Below the pieces are notes generated by a model, which was not told the origin of the DNA, ran no database searches, and worked only from the letters and a program-made list of their open reading frames with translations. Made by a program: the position numbers and the translations under genes. A stretch of 64,000 nt of DNA from Misgurnus anguillicaudatus. Taxonomy: Eukaryota; Chordata; Actinopteri; Cypriniformes; Cobitidae. This document shows, piece by piece, positions 49,927 through 60,479 of this stretch. The stretch spans positions 38,742,001 to 38,806,000 of the forward strand of contig NC_073353.2 of NCBI RefSeq assembly GCF_027580225.2, given 5' to 3'. Each line of letters starts with the position of its first letter. The stretch's first letter is position 1.

Positions 49927-52900
49927 CTACTTAGTGGTAAAATATCTGCTGTAGAGGTCGCTGTACATCGCCTGGTTATCCACGCGTATTGCATTCCGGA
50001 GAGATTGCCAAAACCAAGCCTCTGCAGACGGCGAGCGTGGCCACTCGAGGATGCTGTGTCCGCACAGTCGTCTGCGCAGCCGCAGGAAATGTGAGTACTG
50101 CAAGACGGGCTCCAACAACAACAGCACGATCACATCCTGATTATCCTCCAGGAGGCGCTGATGAGCAAGAAAGACGGCCATCTTGAAGGAGCCGCTGTTA
50201 ACGTAGTTTTCCGTCAGCACGAACACCGTCTTACGACTGTGCTGGATGCTCTGATTCAAATTGTCCATGATGGGTGAACCTGGAGTCCAGTCGCGCTCCT
50301 CCAGGCAAATGGGCAGGAAGCGTTCGCCGTGCTCCTCCAGCTGCACCCGCAGGTGGTTCAGGACCCAGTCGGACACGTGTGGATCTCTGGTGTCGTACGT
50401 GATGAATGCGTCGTAGATGGAGCTTTCGGAGCTCAGATACTGATACCCAGACAATCTAGCCTTTAAATAGTAAAAGGTATACGTAACGTCCCAATAAAAC
50501 ATGTGCATAGCGAGAGCTACAACCGTGGTGAAGATTATTACGACGACAGATAAGAAATATGCCAGAAAAGCCACCTGGTCGTCGATGCACTCCTTGATGT
50601 CAAAGAGAACAACCGGCTGTCCGCTTCTGTCTTCGGGCACGGCGCAGGTCACAGACGTCATCAGTCTCGGTATATACACCTTGGTGTCAAATATCCACAG
50701 AACCAGTTCAAGTAAATCACAGGTGCAGTGGAAGGGATTACCGCTGAGCCAGAGCGTGTCCAGGTAGACCTCGCTGTCGGGTGGAAATGTGGATTGGTTG
50801 ACGGTTATCAGGTTATTGTTACTGAGATCCAGCACTTTGAGATTCACCGCCCCTATTAGAAATCCATTGGAGAGCTCGGATATCCTGTTTTTATGAAGAT
50901 CAAGGAACTCTAACGAGGGTACATCCTCTGAGATATTCCCAGATATGGATTCAATGTAATTGTAGCTTAAAACAAGTTTTTGGAGCTGTTTAAAAGGTCT
51001 GAAAATTGACAAGTTAACACGTGTCAGATGATTGCGGCTTATTCTCAGTTTTTGAATGCTCTTGGGAAGGTTCGTGACAACCTGATTTGGGAGTTTGGCA
51101 ATAAAGTTATACGATATGTCCAGATAGGTCAAATTGGTCAAGTTTTGGAAAAGCCGGGTGTACGTTTTGTCTTTCACCCTCCATAAATTTCCCAGGTCAT
51201 TGTGCTGGAATTGTAGCTCCTGGAGAGACCGACTGGACATGGTTTTGGTGGTTAGCGTATTAATGCTATTATAACTCATGTTCAAAACCTTTAAAGAGGG
51301 CAAATATTCGAGGAAATTCAAATTGTGTGTGACCCCTTGTACCGTGAAATAATGAGGGTTGTAACTAAGGTCTAGCACTTCGAGACTTTGTAACTCTGTG
51401 AAGGCGTAATTATAAGCCAAGTCGATTTTGTTAAAGGACAAATCGAGATATTTGAGTCCTGGAAGCGAAGTGAATTCAGTTCCATTCGGAGCTGCGGCGA
51501 AACCGTTACTGGAGAGATTAAGGCAAGAAATGTTCCCGTATCCCTTAAACAGTTCAGGAGAGATGAAGAAAAGGTTATTTCGACTTAGATCCAACACGCG
51601 ACCGGCAGCGAAACACTCGGGTTTCACGAGTCTGGTTGCAACCTCAAATACATGCTCCTTTTGACGTCTGTTGTATTCCGTCAAAGGGGGCACCGAAAAA
51701 GACGATTTGAAATCTTTGTATGCTTCTTCGGCCTTGTGTTGCTTGTTTGTCGTCCCCGGGTGAAGTCTGTTTTCCGAAAGATAGAGCAGTTTCAAATTTT
51801 GAAACTTTAAAAATATGTTGGATTCTGCAGATACGATAAAATTGATACCCACATCCAACACAGAAAGATTTTGTAGGCCAAACAAAGAACTCAAGGTATT
51901 TTCTTCGATGCTTTTAAAAACCAAACCCTGAATGTGCAAAATCTCAAGCGAGGTCAAGTTGGAGAAACTGCTGGATAGTTCAACAGTTTCGGGATAACTC
52001 TTCAGACCATAATTAAAAGACAGATCCAGTTTTTTTAGTAGTGGTAAGTTACTCATAAAAATTGGATTACTAATAGCACCTATCAAAAAGTTGAAGGAAA
52101 GGTAAAGTTTCTCGAGCTTTAAAAGGTTTTTAAACCAATTGGCATCGAGCGAACTAATTGAATTTCCTGCAAGATGCAGTAAACTGAGCTCTTCGAGGTT
52201 AGCGAATGCTTGCGGATGGATTTCAATAGAGCCATTATCACAGGGAACACATGGATAGGGAGCATTATTACATCTAGGACAGTTTCCTTGGATTTTAAGA
52301 CTGGACAAGTTTTTGAGTCCTTGGAAATCGTACTCTCCGATGCGGGATATTCTGTTGGAAGCGAGCTCTAGCGTTCGTAAGCTAATGGGCAGTCCTGTGG
52401 GCACATGAGTTAAATTATTATAAGACAAAGTGAGATGTTTCAGTCTGGTGAGGGCTGAGAAACTTCCGTTTTCAATCCTGTAATTCCTCAAACAAGGATT
52501 CCAGTAGTAGCAGTTCTTTGAAAGATAAAGACGTGTCAGGTTTTTTATGTGCAAGAACATCATCTTGTTTAACAAAGTGATTTGGTTTTCGACCAACCAG
52601 AGTTCTCGCAGGTTCTTGGGAAGAGTTTTAGGTATTTTGTTTAGGCCGATGCCGTTCATCTCTAATATCTGGAGCTTGGTGAAATTGGAAAAAACCTCAA
52701 AGGCAACAGCGACCTTTTGATTCTTGTTCATCCAGTTGAGATTAAGATGGGTCAGGTTTACCAGGTCTTGCAAATCTCTTGCTGTTAAGTTTTTGATCTT
52801 GTTCTCGGACAGATCGAGGCTCGTGGTGTTTTTTATTAAAATAGGCATTTTTCTCAGCCGACGGCTGTGACAGTCGTACTCCACCGTCATCTCCGTTAGA

Positions 52901-53404
52901 TTTTCATGTATATCACAGGGTGACGTCTTCAGAGTCCTCATACTTATCTGACACAGAAGAAGCTTAATGTTTAATGCCAGAATCAGCCAACAGCTGAATT
53001 TAAAGCAGTACGACACAGAGATCTGGAGAAACACAACAAACAGCATTTACATGTAGATGATTTTTCACATTAAACTAAACTGCACTAAATGCCAAATTCC
53101 CACATAGCACACTGAGCTTTCACTTGTGTTAAATGTTGTTGTGTGTAGTTGTGCTATAGAAATAAAATTAACATTGACAGACATTGACATTAAAACCACA
53201 TCATATAAAAAATATGATAATAAAAATAAAGCACATGCACTGAAAAAGTACTCAGAGTATGTAGGAGAATAAGAGCCACACATTTCATAAATGAAACAAT
53301 ACATTAAAAAACAATAGCCTAATATAATATTCACAATAAAAAATACAGGAAATATTTAACCTTATACAGCCTATATAAAGATCATTAAATTATTTTCTTA
53401 CCAT
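49927..53404 (-). CDS. tlr8: Toll-like receptor 8 (tlr8)
   Basis: Endosomal type I receptor of the TLR7/8/9 group, sensing RNA breakdown products and signalling through MyD88. Exon 1 ends in the start codon (ATG/GTAAGA, 53402-53404); exon 2 (49927-53022, acceptor TTTCTCCAG) encodes everything else, giving 1032 aa. Signal peptide about 1-30. LRR ectodomain to about 814, with the group's cysteine insert (CPRCNNAPYPCVPC, about 245-262), a Z-loop near 430-475 and a cysteine cap (FHCTCDLLEL). Transmembrane about 815-842; TIR about 868-1015, with YDAFITYDT, the BB-loop ERDWTPG (Pro intact) and the FW box. The CDS is intact. It differs from TLR7 by the NDLGNLW motif, where TLR7 has NRLDMLW. An in-frame ATG at 53046 would give an alternative 1039-aa product from unspliced RNA. 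Stop at 49927-49929. TLR8 assignment rests on sequence pattern and synteny (between tlr7 and tmsb4x). Confidence 0.93.
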
Positions 53405-53415
53405 GATAGCAATGT

Positions 53416-53425
53416 CTATTTATAG
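53416..53425 (-). promoter_or_regulatory. tlr8: TATA-like box just upstream of the tlr8 start exon end
   Basis: CTATAAATAG on the minus strand, 23 nt before the splice donor that follows the tlr8 ATG. Its position is odd for the spliced transcript, because initiation about 30 nt downstream would fall in the intron. It may be chance, part of the leader, or an alternative promoter. Confidence 0.3.
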
Positions 53426-54375
53426 TTCCCGTGCAAGCTGTGCAAAGCTTAAGCACAAAATAAGCAGCGTGCTTCAACGTACACACGACTGCATTTGAGA
53501 AAAGGGAAGTTTGGCTGTAACTGGCAGACTTTTATCAGCGATGAAGCGAAGCATGTGGGTGAAGTGATTGACACCTGCCAGTCCACATGCAGATGACTGT
53601 AAACTTTTCTGATTCTCTTTAATCACCACAACAACATTTGTTTAATAAAATGCAAAAGTTATTTTTTCTTGTTAGAGCTCAATGGTTGGTGGCTCAGTAA
53701 AGTGACCACAAAAGAAATTTTAGCATTAGAGGAAGTTCTGCATTCTGTTCCTCATTCACACCAACAAAGATGACAAATCACATGCAAGTCAAACACATTA
53801 ATGACACGGAAGATTAGTTTTCTGTATTGTCATGGTTTGATTTAAGTATATACTGTGAATAGTTAGCACATTTTCTGCTTGTATCGAAAACAAAGACTGT
53901 GTATCCCACAATTCTGTGCAGCTTCCACTGATGAATAAATACAATACAGCCATTAAGAAAACATAGCATCTCTGTTTTGAGGTCTTATATGATTGGAATT
54001 GACATCCTTGAGTCAAATGGAAATGAAAATGTCAGCAAGGCTACTATCTGATTGCTCCATTCTCTCTAAAACCCAACCCTAAAAATACAATATATTTTTA
54101 AATATGGGCGTATCTTGAGTTTTATAACCAGTTGTATTCATTTTAAATCATCATGCAATTTAACAAATGGATTAGTAAAAGTTCAAATATCGCATGTAGT
54201 CTCTCAGCTAAAAACAGCATGCATAAAACTTCATAAAATAATAGCGAAATGCTCTTTAAATAGTTTAAAATAAAGTACATCATGTCTCACCGGAAAAAAG
54301 CATTCACACTATACCCACGTATGAAAGTCTAATCTTTTATTGGATGTGTATTCTAATCTTGAATGCATCAATGTG

Positions 54376-55620
54376 TCAAGTCAATTTATTTGCATAGCAC
54401 AACTTTAATACATCCATCATTGATCCAAACTGATTTAAAATATAAGGTTATTTAAAAAGCAACAAAGATCAATAAAGGAGAAAGAGATTTTTTTAGATAT
54501 ACACAAAGAAAAAGTACTGTGCACAGCATCACTCAAATGCAGTGATATAAAAATAAGTCTTTAAGTTTAATTTAAAAATACAGAGTAATTGCGAGGCAAA
54601 TCTGATCTCACAAAGTTCCGTGTGATAGTCACAGAATTTTTTGCTAATTTTTCCGCGGCATTCTCACGGATCTCTGCATTTTTCCGTGGCACTGCTACGG
54701 ACTGTCTTTTTCCGTGGCATTCTCACGGATTGGTTACTCAACTGCTTTTTCCTATTTTCAAACCATTTTCGCTTCGGTTTAGGGTTAGATTTGGTGTTTG
54801 CGTTAGTATGTCAGTTTAACTATTGGTTTATACTATTTTTTAATTTATTCTTCTATATTTTCTAAACTTTAAACAATTGTCGCCTGCCGTTGGGGTTAGA
54901 GTTGGGTTTGGGTAAGGATGTCATTTCATGTAAATCTAACCCTAAACCGAAGCGAAAATGGTAAGAAAATATGACAAAACAGTTGAGTAACCAATCCATG
55001 AGAATGCCACGGAGGAAGACAGTCCGTAGCAGGGCCACGGAAAAATGCGGAGATCCGTGAGAATGCCACCGAAAAATGAGCAAAAAATTCAGTGACTATC
55101 CCACGGAAATTCGTGAGATCAGGCTGGATAGTTACTGGCAGCAACAACAAAAGCACAGTCACCATTGGATTTAAAGCAAGAAGAAGGGACATATAAAAGG
55201 AGCTGGTTACAAGATCTTAATGACCTAGAGGTTGTATTTGTCTGGGTAAGATCACAGATATAATCTGACTTGACTTGTATGCAATGCCTTGTATACAACC
55301 AAAAGGATCTTAAAATCAACTCTGAATTTGATAGGGAGCCAATGCAATGAAGCAAGAACAGCTGTGATATGCTCCCTCTTTTTAGTTCCTGTCAGCAATC
55401 TGGCTGCTGGATTTTGAACCATCTGAAGCCGAGAAAGAGTACTTTAGCAAGGACGACATACAGAGAATTACAATAGTCCAGTTTGGAAGAGTATCATGCA
55501 TGGATAACAATTTCTAGATCATTTCGAGGGAGGAAATGTTTACTTTCGCAACAGATCTGAGGTGGAAGAAGCTACTCCTTACAAGCAGTTGTATATGCTT
55601 GTCAAATTGTAGTTATTGAT
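54376..55620 (+). repeat. Teleost interspersed retroelement-like repeat, interrupted
   Basis: Starts CAAGTCAATTTATTTGCATAGCAC; further on it has GGGAGCCAATGCAATGAAGC, CCTGTCAGCAATCTGGCTGC and TACAATAGTCCAGTTTGGAA, the word series of a very common fish repeat. Interrupted by the fold-back element at 54602-55122. Occupies most of the tlr7-tlr8 intergenic space. No intact reading frame. Confidence 0.65.
54602..55122. mobile_element. Fold-back element (CTGATCTCAC ends), nested
   Basis: 521 bp, CTGATCTCAC to GTGAGATCAG, with long mirrored arms (TTGGTTACTCAACTG near 54729, CAGTTGAGTAACCAA near 54980; CCGTGGCATTCTCACGGAT and complement). Same family as 29220-30213. No clear target duplication seen. 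Confidence 0.75.
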
Positions 55621-55779
55621 CGACAATTTTTTTACATGGTGCCGTAAGTTACACCTGCTATAAAGTTAAATGTGCTATATTGTATGTTTAAATAAGGGAA
55701 ATGTTAAGAGAAAGAAGAAGTTGACAGGCAGAAAGATCCAGAAACTTTCAAATGTGCCACCAGAGTAAAGCAGAATTCA

Positions 55780-58700
55780 TCATAGAGATTCCTGGAAGAG
55801 TTTGTTGTATTGCTGACGATCTGAAGACATCACACTTCTGAGACTGAACCAAAAGTATCTCTGCGCTTGTGGATTTCTTGGCCACTCGAGAACCGATTTC
55901 TTATACAACCTCTTCCTCAAGCGCAGGTACTTGGATTGACAGGGCATTTTCTCCAAGAAAATCAGGATGATCACATCGTTCTTCTCATCCATAAGTCGCT
56001 GGTGGGCCAAATAAAATGCCGTCCTAAAGTTGCCACTGTTCATGTAACGTCCGGTCAGAATAAACACGGTGCATTTGCTCAGCTGGATGCTTTGAGAAAG
56101 GTTCTCAATGAACGGATAGCCAGGTATCCAATCTCGTTCCTCCAAACAGAGCTCCATGCGTGGATCGCCTCTGTCCTCCAGGTTAACACGAAGCTCCTGC
56201 ATCACCCACTCGTGAACCGCCGGGTCTGTCGTGTCGTAGGACACGAAAGCATCGTACGTGTTGCTGGAGGAAAGCCGCTGGTATCCTTTGAGTTTGGCCA
56301 GACAGAAGTGGTAGATATACCAAACGTCCCAGAGGAAGAGATGACTTGAGATAGTGAGGGTGAGGATGCTAAGAATCACTGAGGTCAGTAAAATATAGAG
56401 GATGATAGACAGGGAATTGTGTTGGCAGGCTTGAAGGTTCAGGAAAATTACACTCTGACCTCGCTGGGCACTCGGTGACGCGCAGTTGACATCGCTGGCG
56501 AGACGTGGAATGTTGACGGACGTGCGGTTGATCCATCGGACAAACCACGTGGCATTGCAGGAGCAAACAAACCTGTTGTTGTTTAAGTAAAGGGTCTGCA
56601 GGTTGTCAATAACGTTTTCTGGAAAGCTCAATGAATTGATGAACTGGATGCGATTATAACTTAAGTCCAAGACCTTCAGGCTAAAGGCATCCTTCAGAAA
56701 TTCCGAAGACAGCTGTACAATGTTATTCTTACGCAATATAAGGGTTTCAATGGACTTTGTATAGTTCGACAAGCATGTAGAATCAATGGTCAAAAGATTT
56801 TCACTAAGGTCTAAGTGCTTCAGGTTTTTGAGGTAGGCAAGCCCCTTCCATTCAAATGATTTTAATTTGTTTTTTGTAATATTCAACTCTGTCAGCGTAT
56901 CTGGAAGGCCGTTAAAAACACCAGATGGAATGAAGTTCAGATTGTTGTTCGAAATATCGAGTACCTTTAAGACTACAAGTTTCTTGAAGTAGCTGTGATA
57001 CCGTGTGTCGCCATCTCTCCACAGCATATCCAGACGATTTCCTTTAAACTCCAGATGTTCCAGGTTAAAGCTTTCCATTTCTGTGTTTGTAGATGTGGAT
57101 ATTTGGTTATCGTTCATGATCAATTTTTTCAAGTTAAGCAGCTTCTTTGTAAAGTTTAGCATGTGAGTCAACCCCTCAGCCACAAAGTAATGACTGTTAC
57201 GACTGATATCCAAAACCACGAGATTGCTGAGTTCCTGAAATGCTGAGGAGAACATCAAATCCAGACGATTGTCGGAGAAGTCCAGATATTGTAGATTCTT
57301 TAACTGGACGAACTCTGAACCATTCAGACTTTGGCTCATTGCATTACCTGACACATTCAGACAATTCAGTTCATCAAGATCTAGAAATCTAGAATTGAGA
57401 TAAAATATGTTATTCCTACTGATATCCAAAGTTTTCCCAAAGGCACTGCATTCGGTATTAAATGGATTTGAAATCCAGCGTTCCTTGTCTTTGTATTTGC
57501 AGCTGCGTGCATATTCGTCATAAAGAAAATAGTGAACGTCCTTCACGTCTCCAGTAGGGTATTGAGCGCCGTGAGTCATTGGGGAACTATACTGGTTTTC
57601 TGCGAGGCCACTGGAAGTCTTGTATCCTCCTCCGTCTGAAGGCACAGATATTTTGTTATCAGATAAGTTGATGATTCTGAAGTTTTTCAGGTTCTTGAGG
57701 ATGCCAAGTTGTGCTATTTTTATGAAATTTGTTCCAAGGTCAATGAGCTCCAAGTTTTTCAAAGAGGTCAAGGGTTGAATGTCTCGATAAGTGAGTTCTT
57801 GAAACACATAACCTCTAATTCTCAGAACGCTCAGAGATTTCAGGTGGTCGAATGACTGAGAAAGGTTAAGAGATGCAGGATAGACCTGTAGTGCAAAATT
57901 AAAGGAGAGGTCCAACTCCTCTAGATGAGGCAACAAAGTAGGAAACGAGGTGTGCGTTATATCTTTAGCCAAAAAATTGCTCGACAAGTCTAAAACACTG
58001 AGTGTTGTTAGGTTCTGAAACCACTCCAAACGTATGTTAGTTATAGAGTTACTGTGAAGACGAAGAATTTTTAGGTTCTTCAAGGTCTTAAAGGAGTTGT
58101 CGTGTATTTGGAGAGGAGCATTGTCTGGACATGGTACGCACGGGAAAGGAGCGTTATAACAGCGAGGACAATTCCCACTTAAATCTAGTATCTCCAGCTC
58201 TGTCAAGTTGTGAAAATCCGTTTCTGTTATTATCTGAATATTGTTGTTGTACAAGTACAACTCTTTAAGGCTTGACGGCAGCTTGTGGGGCACTTGAGAC
58301 AGATTGTTGGACTTCAGAGAAAGCAACGTCATTTTGTCAAGCTGTAAAAACACATCTTTTTCAATGTAATACGACTTGTTGCAAGGGTTCCGGAAATAAC
58401 AATTTTGGCCGAGGTAAAGTTGCTCTATATTGCCCAGTTCTGTAAGATTCGCTTTAACAATTGAAGAAATACTATTGACCTCCAGACTCAGAAGCACGAG
58501 GTTGGGTGGGAGACCTTTAGGGATGGCAGACAGCTGGTTGCCATCCAGGTAGAGTGATCTCAGATTCTTAAGCTTCCAGAAGGTCCCGTTGTCGATCGTC
58601 ACGCTCTGGGTACAGACGCGGTCTTTGGGTCCCACCTTGATGGGCACGCAGTTGCAGCGCAAGTCGATCTCTGTGATGTTGAGCAGGTTGTGAAACGAGT

Positions 58701-60244
58701 CGTTCATGATGTGCGGTATGTGGTTGATGGTCAGGGTCAAATTGGTGGTATTCATGGGGATTCCCGCTGGAATTTCGGTGAGGTCGCGGTCAGTGCAGTC
58801 CACGCTGACTTCGGTCCCGTTACTTTCCACGGACACGTCGCACTTCAGGCTTTTGGGATACCACTGAAACGCGTTCAGATCCAGGGAGTGGATAAAGATC
58901 AGACCACTGATCACCAACATCTTATTTGCCATCTGGAAGAGAACATTAACATGGTATGTGTTAGTGTAAAAAAAACATAAACAAGCTCTGAGCAAGATCT
59001 CCACACCTGACAGATGTGAAAATATATGATTTCATTTCACAATGATGGTTGATATCAGATGAAGTTTTTATTCACTTTTAACTTTAATATTTGGTATGTC
59101 CACCTTTTACAGCAATTACAGCAGCTCTTTGGCATAGTGTCGATATATTTTCTCAGATCTTCATCAGTAATGTTAACCCATGCCTTCTGCAATCTCCTTA
59201 TGATGGCCACCACTGTATCTACAAAGTAATCATTATGGAAACCATAGAATAGAGCCATCATAAGGGGATTTAGGTCAACTGGCCCCTGAAAATCCAGGCG
59301 TCAACCCCATCGAGCAAAGTTGGGTCAAGTTGGAAACTAATCTGCACTTGTGCATTCAAAGGAAAGTCTTTGGCTTGAATTGCAGGCATGGGATAATATT
59401 ACTGATGAAGTCTTGAGGAAATATAGTGACAATATGCCACAGAGGTGTGCTGCTGTCATTGCTGCATTATTTTAAAATAATTAAATTTCTTATTAATAAA
59501 AGCTGAAAACATACCCAAAGACTTTAACTGCAAAATTCAAACTCAAGTGACAATGGTAAACGAAAGAAAGAAAGAAAAAAAAAGCAATACATAAAACAAC
59601 ACAAAAAGATTGTATGCACGCAAAATTTGAATATGGGGTATGTATTGCACGACTTTTCACACTGCATGCTATTAAAATACGCACTTCATGAGAATGGGTC
59701 GGGGCATCACAGCTTTCTGAAATGTGTCATATTGCTATTCATAATGCAAGTACACACTGTGTTATCTTACCAAATTTGCATTTCTTCATTTAGCTTTGGT
59801 TTTCTGATTCAGGTCATATATAAAAAACTGTCAAGTCACAGACGTTTAATGAGAATCTTGCCGTGTAAGCTACTTTTATTAAAATGTTTACCTACCAAAA
59901 TAACAACACAACTTGTTGAATGGCACAAACATTTAAAATAAACTCATTTGAGTACTGAAGGGTTCACATGAGCATATATCAAGTTTGTTGAATGTGTGAA
60001 ACTGAATGTGTAAAGTATGTGTCTCACTATAATCTCAACTTAGGCCCAACTATTTCAACATAGCTACCATATCTTAAATATAGCAACACATTATAGCACA
60101 TAAACGTGTCATTCATCCCCTGCAAAAAGTGAACATGTAAACATTTCCCCGACGTACAGTATACGTGCATTAACATCATATCATATCAGTCAGGTTATTG
60201 CATCTGATCATTTACTATAATGTATATTTACTTACCATCTTCAT
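55780..60244 (-). CDS. tlr7: Toll-like receptor 7 (tlr7)
   Basis: Endosomal single-stranded-RNA/guanosine sensor, MyD88-coupled. Exon 1 carries only ATG AAG ATG (60236-60244) before donor GTAAGT; exon 2 (55780-58932, acceptor TTCTCTTCCAG) starts ATGGCAAATAAG and encodes 1050 aa, giving 1053 aa in all (human TLR7 1049). The start could also be the second ATG of exon 1 or the first of exon 2. Signal peptide about 1-27. LRR ectodomain with DLRCNCVPI, the CPRCYNAPFPCVPC insert (about 258-275), a Z-loop near 450-490 and a conserved LRR aspartate in NRLDMLW (about residue 638). Transmembrane about 843-869; TIR about 892-1040 with YDAFVSYDT, LCLEERDWIPG (BB-loop Pro kept) and an FW box. The CDS is intact. 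The 1.3-kb intron holds Tc1-type remnants. Lies 2.4 kb upstream of tlr8 in the same direction, the ancestral tandem. Confidence 0.94.
59055..59475. pseudogene. Tc1-like transposase C-terminal remnants, inverted pair
   Basis: In the tlr7 intron. The minus strand at 59055-59278 reads VDLNP, then QKAWVNITDEDLRKYIDTMP; the plus strand at about 59281-59470 reads NPGVNPIEQSW and, in another frame, AWDNITDEVLRKYSDNMPQR followed by CAAVIAA. Both match the C-terminal part of Tc1/mariner transposases (SPDLNPIE...AW..I....MP.R). They face away from each other, are frameshifted and lack the rest of the protein, so they are dead. Confidence 0.75.
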
Positions 60245-60262
60245 CAGAATCTCCCTTAAACT

Positions 60263-60304
60263 TCACGAGGTGTCCGGTAGGACGTTTATGAAGAAATGCT
60301 GCAT
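60263..60304 (-). CDS. Upstream ORF (13 codons) in the tlr7 leader
   Basis: ATG at 60304, stop TGA at 60263-60265, encoding MQHFFINVLPDTS. Same frame as the tlr7 ATG at 60244 but closed 18 nt before it. Lies wholly within the stem-loop 60264-60321. Relevant only if the leader extends this far; no transcription start was seen directly. Confidence 0.35.
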   Translation of the reverse strand: MQHFFINVLPDTS

Positions 60305-60321
60305 TTCTTCAAGACCTCGTG
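60264..60321 (-). promoter_or_regulatory. tlr7: Two-part stem-loop in the tlr7 5' leader
   Basis: The outer arms CACGAGGT (60264-60271) and ACCTCGTG (60314-60321) pair perfectly over 8 bp. Inside them GAAGAAATGC (60290-60299) and GCATTTCTTC (60301-60310) pair perfectly over 10 bp around a single nucleotide. The upstream ATG sits in the inner stem. The structure ends 20 nt upstream of the tlr7 ATG. Confidence 0.5.
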
Positions 60322-60346
60322 TTCTCTGCAGCACAGGTGGCATTGT

Positions 60347-60412
60347 CCAATAATAGCAAAATCACAAACAAAAGTGAGAATGACAAAATTTAGATAACAC
60401 AACTTCCTCTTT
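60347..60412 (-). promoter_or_regulatory. tlr7: Candidate tlr7 promoter: PU.1 site and CCAAT
   Basis: AAAGAGGAAGT on the minus strand (60402-60412) matches the PU.1/SPI1 consensus, and a reverse CCAAT is at 60347-60351. PU.1 is a known driver of myeloid and B-lineage genes, consistent with tlr7 expression. No TATA box was seen. The transcription start would be near 60320-60390. Confidence 0.45.
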
Positions 60413-60479
60413 ATCTTGAAAACAGTACATACCCGTCTACTAGTGCTCATTCTGAATCTTCAGTCTCGTGATTCTACAA

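Noticed and set aside
54001..54040. GGAAATGAAAATG near tlr8 as an interferon-response element
   Set aside because: Spacing is GAAA-N-GAAA-like, not the two-base spacing of a standard ISRE; too weak to call.
55867..56349. 160-codon plus-strand open frame opposite the tlr7 TIR region
   Set aside because: Antisense shadow of the conserved TIR coding sequence.
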